A stretch of 64,000 nt of DNA. It comes from Heloderma charlesbogerti. Its lineage: Eukaryota; Chordata; Lepidosauria; Squamata; Helodermatidae. The position numbers and the translations under genes are program-made. This document shows, piece by piece, positions 55,212 through 64,000 of this stretch (within the stretch, counting starts at the first letter, position 1; each line of letters opens with the position of its first letter). Location of the stretch: positions 1 through 64,000 of the forward strand of contig JANEZZ010001632.1 in assembly GCA_026122225.1 (NCBI GenBank), read 5' to 3'. The notes beneath the pieces are model-generated. The model had not been told where the DNA came from. It ran no database searches and saw only the letters and a program-made list of their open reading frames with translations.

Positions 55212-55735
55212 AATAGTGTGCATGTTTCCCAGGCAGAGGAGGTGAAAAAATTGTATTTTGAATGAGCCTTTGCTTGCTTTTCCACATGTACATCTCTTGG
55301 GATGCTGCTCATCATGGCAAAATAAAGATATTTGTGAACATATCACAGCATATACAGGTGGGCGTGTTTCCCCTATATACCCATTTGTACCTAAATCGAT
55401 AAAAAATAATGATAAAAAAATATCCTACACCCTGAGAATTGCCATAAGGGGAGAATGTTTCCTGTCTTGCCTTTCTCACTCTTCTTTCACTGGAAAGTAC
55501 TGGCTCTCTTGCCCCCATCCTAATGGTAACGGGGGAGCAGGGGAGAGACAGCATATTCTCCATTTGGATGCTCTGTGCTGATGGCTCTCAGATGCTAACA
55601 CTTGGCAGTCAAGTGGGATTTAAAATATGGTTCTTTGCTTGGCCATCTGTGGTGAATAAGAATTGCCTTCAGGTGACCAGGCAAGACGCTTTAGAAAAAC
55701 TAGTTCTTTTTTTCTTTTGGGCCACAACCAACTAA
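55212..55735. other. Unrecognised sequence
   Basis: No feature supported. Confidence 0.45.
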
Positions 55736-56500
55736 CATGGGTACTTTAATCTCACTGACCAACTCTTCCCTATTGGTTAGGATCAAGCTGAGCATTGTCA
55801 ATCACGGTGTTTCTTTCCCTACCTTCTGAAAGAGGAAGTTGTCAACAAGGCATGTCAAGAATTTGTTGGAGATTCCATATTTAGTGGCATTTGTCTCCCA
55901 GCAGATATCAGTGTAGCTGAAGTCCTCCATTACTACGAATACTTGCTTCCCTGTAATATTTGTAATTTGTTTCAGGAAAGCATCACAACATCCTCACCTT
56001 GGTTTGGTGGTCTGTAGTAGACCCTGACCACAACGTTAATTTTATTTATTTCTCCGTTCATTTTTACCTAGATGCTCTCCGTAGGGCTACCTTGCTCACT
56101 CTCTTGAATTTCCATGCAGGCGGACACATTTTTGACATGTAATGCTACTTCCCCCTCCCTTTCTGTTGCACTTGTTTTAAACAAGTGATATCTTTGAATT
56201 GCTGCATTCCAATCATGGGTGTCATCCCACCAACTCTCGGTTATACCTATCAAGTCACATTTATCTTCCTGAGATAGGAGTTCAAGCGCATCTTATTTAT
56301 TTCCCATACTCTCCACATTAGTGTATAGACACTGAAAGCCTTGAGTATTCTGCTCCAATGTCTTTCCTGCTGTTTTATTGTGGGGTTTGCTAGGCACTCC
56401 CTCAACACCCCCAGTTTTTCCTGTAGCACCCAGGTTTTTACCTTTAGTGCTTACCTTTGAATTTACCCTTTGGGTCATAAAGAATTCTCAAAGATTGGGA
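55736..56500 (-). pseudogene. CR1 LINE ORF2 endonuclease fragment
   Basis: On the minus strand the start of ORF2 is readable: GFQCLYTNVESMGNK (family LKCLYTNARSLGNKQ), MIGITESWWDDTHDWNAAI (endonuclease motif ITETWWD), and after a frameshift [13 protein letters not shown] and [11 protein letters not shown] (family GDFNYPDICW; the Gly is Glu here and the key Asn is replaced by Ser). It is truncated at both ends and has lost its frame several times. Catalytic residues are compromised. Confidence 0.9.
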
Positions 56501-59359
56501 TGAACTGACTTAAGTTTGGAAAGCTGAGAGAAACCGAAATTGACAGATTTGTCCATTCCTAGCTGCTATGGCATTGCTGTTGTTTTGCTGCCACTTTACC
56601 TCTTGGCTTACAGCCCAGATAATGATTGCACATTTTTGTGTGTCTCCTACCACCTTAAATGTTTTAGCTATACTTTCAAATCACACTTCCCGTTTTGGCC
56701 CTCTATCAAAATGAGTAGTCACTGCAAGTAATCTTTCTGATCTTGGAAAAATGCCAAGTATTGTGGAAAATCCAGCATGGTATTTTCGCTTGTGAAGCAA
56801 TGATTGAATAGCTACCATTGGATGACGATACTGGAAATCCCAGCGGTAGCTTGTCACTGCATTGTTGTGGGAAGCTTGTGCTTATTTTGGCAATAATGAC
56901 TTAAGCCAAAGACTAAAGACCTTCATTATTTAAACACCCTCAAATCTTAACGACTCCACTTGGAAGCACATGGGTACCATTTTGCTCCTCCATTATTAGG
57001 TCATCTGTATCATTATACAGCTATACATTATAGTCTCAGTTGGTCACTTAGAACAGGTTTTCAGTTGATACAAAAAGCGCTGAGAGACGTGCTAAAGGAA
57101 GACAAATAGCTTGCGAGATTTGTGAGCTCAGAATAAGTCCTTTGTCCTATGCTGAGGCTAGCGCATGCTTTTAGACCCACTGTGGTAGGAAAAAACACCC
57201 ACATTTCTTTTGTCATAGGGCATAGGGGTGGTGGTGGTAAGAAGTGAAATACCCAGTGGGGACAAGATAGAAACCTGGAATACAGGATGGTATGTAATGA
57301 GAAATTCAAATCGAATACTGAATATTGGAAATGCTTGACGTGCAGCATCAATATATGCAGCTTGATACACTTTTCAAGGGATAATATGGGAGAGGTAAGT
57401 TACGTGCTTTAAAATCACTTCCAATGAAACCCAGAGAGCTTAAAAGTGCCCAACTTTGGCTGCGTCATGGTCTAACATTGTAAATGATTGTCTCCATTTG
57501 GATTTGTGAAGTTCTCCCTTTCTCCATGGGTGACTTGGATGGGGATGTAACCAAACAAATATTTTCAGTTTTAGCAGTTTGTATTTTCAGCTGTGAGTCA
57601 TTGAGCAATGCATATGTGTGCATGAATCAGCTTTAAATTCAGCAGGCACAAGTGAATGGCAGAGTCTATATGAAAGTGGATTATTTGGTTGGGTTGTTTT
57701 TTAAATTAAAACTTGCCATAAATAAAGTTGCCTGTACATTGTGGTGTGATGGGGCAAGTGCCATGTAGTGATGTGGGCTTTTTGGAAAATGCTGAATTGG
57801 AAAATTTTCCAGAAAAGTTTCTGGAAGTTTTTTCTGTGCAAATTTGGGTCACCACCCTATGCAAAGCTGGTTGGCCACTGCATGAACTCATGCCATAGAG
57901 AGAAGTCGAATTTAGCTTATTTATTTTACTTGTATTTAATAAACAAAATGAAAACAGTACCCCATGTTAATTTTTTGTCCGAATACATTTGACTTGAAAG
58001 ATTTGAGGGGGGAAATTAAAGTACACCTAATGTGATTTAAGTGTTATATTATATTTGGATTACTTGTACAAAATTAAAGACAATACCATGTACTTTCCTT
58101 ACATTGCTTACATCTAAGAAAAAATAAAAGGTACTGAAAATTGTTGATGCACTAATAAATTGTAGCAACCCAAAGAACTGTGCATGATAAGCTGATAGCC
58201 ACTAATCTGTTCCAACAGAGTTCAACTCTCTTCCATGGAAGTTGTTGAGGGCACCATCAGTTTCAATGTCACTGCCTGTTACCTCTATTTCACACTGAGA
58301 CATATATGTATTTCAATGACATATATATATTCTCTCACATACTTGCTAGGATAATCATCCGAGAAACATTAATTACAATTTTGATACTGCCAAGCTTGCC
58401 TAATACTACATTTGCAATTGGCGTGCATTCATTGCTACTAATGAATTTATGAAATGAAAAATTTTCCACCCCTCATTACTGGCACTGTGTCCTCTTGGGA
58501 AAGAAGAATGTGTAAACAGGTTGGTTACAGCACCTGTATATAACAGAATATGGAGTTACTGAGCTTCTTCCAAGAAGATGTAACTAACAGAAGGAACCTG
58601 ATCTGTTTCTGTAGCAAGAGTTTGTGATAGACTGTAGGTGCACTGGCCTCAACTCATACAAAATGGCTGTGTATGGTGTTGTGAGTGGCCCGAGCGCACT
58701 CTGTATAAGACTGTACACATTTAGGACTATGTGCGCATTGGCTCTTAGGCTGTTCTCTGTAGTTCCAACTTCCTCCTCTCCCCAGTAGAGGTGAAATTAC
58801 TTTAAATAAAATTATTGACATGTTAAGGAGGAAAGACTCAGTCATGCATGCTGCTTCGGAGTTGATGTACAAGATACATTTATCCTTTATATCACTGTGG
58901 AATTAAATGCAGATAGATATTTTGGAAAAGGACATGTTTCAATGGTTAGGGTAGTGGACTGGAAAGTAGAATGTATAGTTTCTTTTGCAGTCATTGGCTG
59001 TCCTTCAGTTTGACCTTGAGAAAGCTATTTGGCACCATTGTGCTTAGATTTCCCTCAGACTCTGTTTCTGGTCTGTATCAACATCAAAGTGTTCCAATCA
59101 GGATTGACATTTATGGCATCCAGTCTCATGTGGGCCCAATTTCAGTGAGGTGTTCTGGTGTTGCCATCACGTAAATCATGATTTTGGATGTTCTGACATA
59201 AGCTTTTTGATTTAAATAAGTCTTTTTCCAACTTTTGATAGCTAAGGCACACATTTCTCTAAAATTTGAAGCTCCCTTCATTCTCACTGCAAAATGTTTA
59301 GAGTAAGAATTGCCCTCCCTCACAGGAGTCTACTTGTTGTGTTCCTACATGAGTCAGGG
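56501..59359. other. Unrecognised AT-rich sequence
   Basis: Nearly 2.9 kb in which I recognise no repeat or gene apart from a short ATATATATAT run near 58320. This is the longest apparently repeat-free stretch of the window. Confidence 0.45.
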
Positions 59360-59913
59360 GAATGTAGGAAGCTAATACCTACAAATAGTCAGACTATTTG
59401 CCCGTCTAGCCCAGTATAGTCTATTCCAGGGGTACAGAACCGCTTTCAGCCTGAGGGCCAGATTCCATTTTGGAGAAGTTCTTGGGTGCAACTTTCCTGC
59501 AGCGGGTGGGGCTAAAGGAAAGATGGGCAGGGCCAAAACACCAAACATACCAGCATATTTTAGCTTAAAGCTCTCACTGCCAGTAACTGAGCCTTAGGAC
59601 AGGCATTTCAACCTTTTAGAGTGGGGGGGAAAACTGCACAAAAGTTGGGAAAACCCGAAATGATTGGTGGTTGGGGGAAAGGAGGTGAGGCCAGGGGAAG
59701 TGGGCATGGTCATCTGGGGAACCCTGGAAGTCTGGATTTGGCCCCTGGTCCTGAGGTTCTGCACCCCTGGTCTTCTTTGTCTGGCAGTGGCTCGGGTCTC
59801 AGGCAGAGGGTCTTTCACAACACCTGCTACCCGATCCTTTTAGCAGGAGATGCCAGGGACTGACCCTGGGACCATCTGCATGCAAAGCATCTGCTCTACC
59901 ACTGAACGGTGGT
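59360..59913 (-). mobile_element. tRNA-Ala-derived SINE (family 2) split by a hAT
   Basis: The SINE tail part AATGTAGGAAGCTAATACC to GCCCAGTATAGTCTATTC (59360-59426) and the head part GTCTTCTTTGTCTGGCAGTG to GCATCTGCTCTACCACTGAA (59770-59913) join into one family 2 copy once 59427-59769 is removed. Confidence 0.9.
59427..59769. mobile_element. hAT-like element nested in a SINE
   Basis: CAGGGGTACAGAACC at the left faces GGTTCTGCACCCCTG at the right. Flanking 8-mers GTCTATTC and GTCTTCTT agree at 5 of 8 positions. The interior includes GGATTTGGCCCCTGGTCC and TTCAACCTTTTAGAGTGG. It has no transposase. Confidence 0.8.
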
Positions 59914-60536
59914 CTTTGTGCCTCTTGATTAGGAGGAGGTAATTCCAGACCAGTGACTCTCACAGATATGGTGGATGGCAGCCTTCTCTGTGATGTCTGT
60001 TTTTGCTGCATCTCTATATCGGGAGTGATTGAATGTTCCTATCACAGCAGATGCAGCAGGGGAGGCTAGTTGGAAGGAGGTGAGGCAAGAGCAGTAACTT
60101 ATGCAGAGAGGCAGTCAGCCTCCACTGTGGATGTGTGTTTGGGATCCCAGAAGGTTTAATTATTTATCTCTCCGCCCCGACCCACTTCATGCCACGCTAG
60201 TGTGTAATGCATACAATAGTGTTGACCTAGCAGAAAAATGCCAAAGGTATTGCCTGACTGTAGATTCCAGCAGTAAATAGTTTGGAAATTAGTCCTTTAA
60301 ATAGCGCATTCAGATCCTATTTGCCAATGTGATACCAAGCACTCTGGGTTGTAGAGCCATTCCAGATGCTCTTGTTGAACAAATGGAAGGTAACTTTACT
60401 TCAAAAAATATAGGGGGGCTGATACCAGCCCTCAAACACACATGGATTAAATATTTGGAGGCCAGTGTTGGTAGCATTTTGTGCTTTCTCTAAAGAGAGG
60501 AGTCATGTGCTATGAAACATCCCAATAGGCACATTT
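59914..60536. other. Unrecognised sequence
   Basis: No feature supported. Confidence 0.45.
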
Positions 60537-60854
60537 AGGGCGTAATCCTATGGGGACAGACTATCCAATGCAGGGCCGGCAGAGCATGGAGGGGATCCTC
60601 TTCTCCGCGCTCTGGTTGCCCTACATTTGTGGTTAGACGGCCGATTTCAGCTGTCTAGCTGGAGTGTGTTGGAGCTGGGGGGAGGGAGAGGCCAGGTGGC
60701 ACATAGGAAGTGTTGTAACAATGCTTCCGCAGTCTCCTCCCCTCCCCCAGGAACCCCCCTTTTCAGCTGGAGTGAGGTTTCTGGGGAGCTCAGTTCCCAG
60801 AAACCAAAAAATCCTATGGCCGTCTAGACACTGTCTAGACGGCCATAGGATTGC
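60537..60854. mobile_element. Family A inverted-repeat element, copy 3
   Basis: It begins AGGGCGTAATCCTATGG and ends GCCATAGGATTGC. It has the shared internal CATAGGAAG, CTTCCGCAGTCTCCTCC and AGTTCCCAGAAACC. The subterminal hairpin is a perfect palindrome in this copy (60810-60852). Confidence 0.8.
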
Positions 60855-61365
60855 TTCCTCCACCTCTTTGGTAAAATGGTCCACCCATGTGAGTGGTCAA
60901 ATGGCTGAATAGGATTACTGAGTACCCTCCTTTAAACCTGTCTCTAAATGCATAGAGCCGGCATGCACTGGACATTGGGATCGCATCCATGATGGGGATG
61001 TCTGTGCTTTGGCTGTCATGTTGGAAGAGAGGTCTCATGGCTGCACAGCTCCGAACTGTCAGAATTGTGGAACTGCAGTTGTGCGAATCTTAGCTATAGT
61101 CATGAGACCCGAGGCAGGCAGCACAGCGCTCACAGGCACCAGTGTGCCCTCAGAAACCTTCCTTGGTTCCTGCCGAGGTGCCCTCCCCTTCCCACTTTTT
61201 AAAGAAATAAATAACGACGTTTCTTACTGGTGTCTGGGATCACTTCAAAGCAAAGAGAAGTCCTCTAACTGCTCTGTTCTTCTTTCCCCACATGTGGGGC
61301 TCACATACATTCTTAGGAAATGGAGATGGCAGGTGACTGCAGGTGGATCCTTCCATCTGCAGCAT
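60855..61365. other. Unrecognised sequence
   Basis: A plus-strand frame of 176 codons begins at 61009, but its 3' part runs into a hAT fragment and a TCTG repeat, and I recognise no domain. No gene called. Confidence 0.4.
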
Positions 61366-61445
61366 GCCCATTTTGTGGTGGTCCCCAGGACAGTTTCTCA
61401 AATTGCCAAATATGCCCATGGGCCCCAAAATGTTGCCTACTGCTG
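61366..61445 (-). mobile_element. hAT family H terminal fragment
   Basis: CATTTTGTGGTGGTCCCCAG, TCAAATTGCCAAATATGCCC and CCCCAAAATGTTGCCTACTG parallel the right end of 41860-42947. Confidence 0.7.
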
Positions 61446-62394
61446 CGTTAGGCTCTGTCTGTCTGTCTCTCTCTCTGTAGGCTCCTGTTCCAATGTGTTG
61501 TCCAAAGCATGGGTGAGGTATGGAGGTGGCTTCTCATAGGCTCCACACAAATGCATGTGTGTGATCTGAGCAGGGCCTGCTGAAAATGGGGAAACTCCTT
61601 TTCACAGAAGTGGCCACTCCAGTGAGCAGCTATATGAGCAAAGGAATGAATGATCAGTGATGCAATTCTTTATGGTAGTAGCACTCATAATGTAGGGATT
61701 TGCTCTAAGTTACATAAGTTCGCCACAGTACCACTCACCACTTGTAAGTTTGCTAGATATCGTTGTGGAGAAATAAGTATCAAATTCTTGGAGGAGCTAT
61801 TTATATGTATTCTAGTAATCAAATGCTGTTCCAAAGTTTAATCACCCATGATGAACAAAGAAGGCAGTGTGGAAAGCTTGAGAGAATGAGAAGTGGTGAA
61901 TTTCCCCTTGTGGAATGATTGAACTTCACTGGGTCTGAATATCAAATTAGGGCTTTCAAATAAATATTCACATGAATAGTGTGCAGTTAATTTCTAATTA
62001 AACTTTTTCTAGTTTTACTTCATGACTGATCAAGTATTATAATGATTACTTAGGTTTTCCTTTTTAAGTGAGTGAGGAGGATTTACCTAATTTCATAAAA
62101 TTCGTAAAATGAATTTTGAAAGCTCTTTTCCACGGTCAAATGCAGGGATTTTGCTGTAAGGATTATTGGTGACTCCTATCTAGGTCTAAGAGATAATTGG
62201 GGTGGAGGGTGGGAAAACTTTGTAAATGCTTTTACCAATGCTGAAAAAATGCTTTACCTTTCAGTGTTTTTTCTTAAGGTTGTGTTGAAAGGGGGCAAAA
62301 ATGTTTACCATTTCAGAGTGAGGGCAAAGTGATGCAGAAAGCATTGCCTGCACTCCAAATTGGATTTGTTTGTTCTTAGTGATGTTATATAGGT
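61446..62394. other. Unrecognised sequence with a short (TCTG)n
   Basis: A TCTG repeat lies at about 61454-61470; nothing else is recognised. Confidence 0.45.
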
Positions 62395-62528
62395 TGGGGT
62401 AGGCAGAAAGTAGATCTCCAGATGTTTTGGATTTCAACTCTGGGCACTCCTGACCAGTAGCCATGCTGGTAGGGTTTTGGGGAGTTGAAGTCAAACACAT
62501 CTGGAGATCTATCTTCTGACCATCCCTG
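62395..62528. mobile_element. Short hAT-like palindromic MITE (family M copy 4)
   Basis: GTAGATCTCCAGATGTTTTG at the left faces ACACATCTGGAGATCTATC at the right. Flanking 8-mers ATATAGGT (62387-62394) and ATGTAGGT (62529-62536) agree at 7 of 8 positions, confirming a hAT-type target duplication for this family. Confidence 0.85.
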
Positions 62529-62536
62529 ATGTAGGT

Positions 62537-63237
62537 AAACCTGGCTATGTAGCACCATCACATTCGCTATGTGATCCCTAGTTGGCAGAGATTGTTCCAG
62601 GAAAGAGACTGAGTACTGAAGCAGCCACAGAGAGGGGAAATGATGGATGCCAACTGTCACAAATAAGGTGCTTTTATGTGGGTGGTATTCCCCCACCCCC
62701 GGAAATAAAATGCTTCCTGTCATCCTGAAATTCAAAAGGGCTGAACATTCAGCATAGCCCTACATCAAATCTCCAAACAGCATATCTTTTTGGAGTTGCC
62801 AGAAAAGCTGTTAATTTTCGATCTGGCATGGGCTTAGTTCCTTCATGACTCCATGCCCAGCTTAATTTCTTTAGTTGCTAATAATTAAGTACATCTGTCA
62901 AACATCAACTGGGTTAAGTTGTTTATCCTGTTCAGTGGCATGCTATGTATTGGATGGATGACTGTAACCAGTCGACATAAAAGTTTTAAAGGATACTAAC
63001 AAAACACCAAACATTGGCAGTCTTTTCCCCCCCTTCCCAGACTGGTAAAACATCATAACTAGTTTTTGAGCATCATTTATACAGTTTGGAGATGGTGCCT
63101 GCATTTTACATTTGAATGAGCATTTATTTCAGCTTTAATCAGCACTGGGTTCCAGCATATTAAATGGCCAAGAAGTGCAAATGTGCTAAATCTCAGTTTG
63201 ATTGTCTGATGTGACTGTTCTTATGAGGGAACATGAG
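62537..63237. other. Unrecognised sequence
   Basis: No feature supported. Confidence 0.45.
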
Positions 63238-63455
63238 AACTAGTTTGGTATAGTGGTTAGAGTGTTGGACTGGGGAGACCCATCTTCTAGTCACTGGGTG
63301 ACTTTGGGCTAGTCACCGACACTCAGCCTAACCTACCTCACAAGGTTGTTGTGAGGATAAAATGGAGAGGAGGAGGATCATGTATGCCGCCTTGGGCTCC
63401 TTGGAGGAAAAAAGGTGGGATATAAACATAACACATAAAATGAATAAATAAATGG
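63238..63455 (+). mobile_element. tRNA-derived SINE (family 1)
   Basis: Head TGGTATAGTGGTTAGAGTGT, then GGGTGACTTTGGGCTAGTCA, CCTACCTCACAAGGTTGTTG, CGCCTTGGGCTCCTTGGAGG and the tail GAATAAATAAATGG. The box B region is degraded. Confidence 0.92.
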
Positions 63456-64000
63456 GGATTCAAGTGCCTCTTCCACCTGTTGTGTCTCTGTCCACTGGCT
63501 ACATTAGCCTGGTTGCTACCCAGAGAATGTTAGATCTCCAAAGGCTTTGAGAGACACTGGTATTGCATATTTTTGTATAGTACAATGCTGTGCCAGTATT
63601 TTCTTAGACCTGTGATATAACTTTTGTGGATGCCGTACTGGATTCTGAGTATAAACCAATATGATCAAAAATGGTGTCAAGTTTTTTTTAAAAAAACCCC
63701 TATCACTCTGTTCGATCATTTCAAACAGCAATTTCAAATTTAACAAATAACTTTAGCAGAATTACATCTTAGCTTGTACTTCATGCAAAAATTGAGAGGG
63801 GGAGGGAGGGAGAAATGCCTCTGTCTTTGTAGGTGACAATCTAAAATTCCACAGTCTGTGTGAGGGTGTCCATAGAGGAAGGGGAGAAAAAAGGAGAGGA
63901 AAAGAAAAGACGTGATGCTATCTTAGTGTACTTTTCTTCATCACTGATGTTCTGCTGTGTCTACTATACAACATTTTACCAATGTAGAACTTCTTTTAAA
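63456..64000. other. Unrecognised sequence
   Basis: No feature supported. Confidence 0.45.

Noticed and set aside
61009..61539. 176-codon plus-strand frame as a gene
   Set aside because: The last third translates a hAT fragment and a TCTG repeat, and the first part has no recognisable domain or splice context.

Overview
This 64 kb window looks like non-coding, repeat-rich vertebrate DNA, most likely from a squamate reptile (lizard or snake). The evidence is the company of repeats: RTE-BovB LINEs, a Sauria-type SINE that shares the BovB 3' end, CR1 and L2-like LINEs, tRNA-derived SINEs, many hAT and other inverted-repeat DNA elements, and frequent microsatellites. I see no complete protein-coding gene, no rRNA or genuine tRNA gene, and no CRISPR or operon structure. 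Almost every open reading frame is short and either falls in a repeat or shows no recognisable family. The only long one (413 codons, 38611-39852) is the reverse-transcriptase end of a BovB element.

Layout. 1-11 kb: inverted-repeat (MITE-like) elements, a hAT element at 6492-7262 and simple repeats in otherwise unrecognised sequence. 11-19.5 kb: a CR1 inside an L2-like LINE, a family of TA-flanked elements (one with a 160-bp minisatellite), a Penelope-like repeat pair, and a hAT foldback at 18823-19419 whose ends resemble a primate hAT family. 20-31 kb: an LTR fragment, a 5'-inverted BovB with a 12-bp target duplication, several CR1 and L2 pieces and small hAT MITEs. 31-43.5 kb: the densest retrotransposon region, including L2 interrupted by BovB interrupted by a SINE (37262-39995), a second L2 carrying a BovB tail, and a hAT carrying a Sauria SINE. 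43.5-64 kb: sparser repeats, an LTR, a long foldback (51785-52475), a CR1 endonuclease-domain fragment and a SINE split by a hAT element.

One possible host exon stands out: 48514-48558, a 45-nt phase-0 interval with a branch-point-like sequence, polypyrimidine tract, AG and GTATGT in the right places. If real, the window is intronic to a gene on the plus strand; I cannot name the gene.

The features do not work together as a system. Their value is as a record of insertions: at least eight nested events can be ordered in time from the sequence alone.
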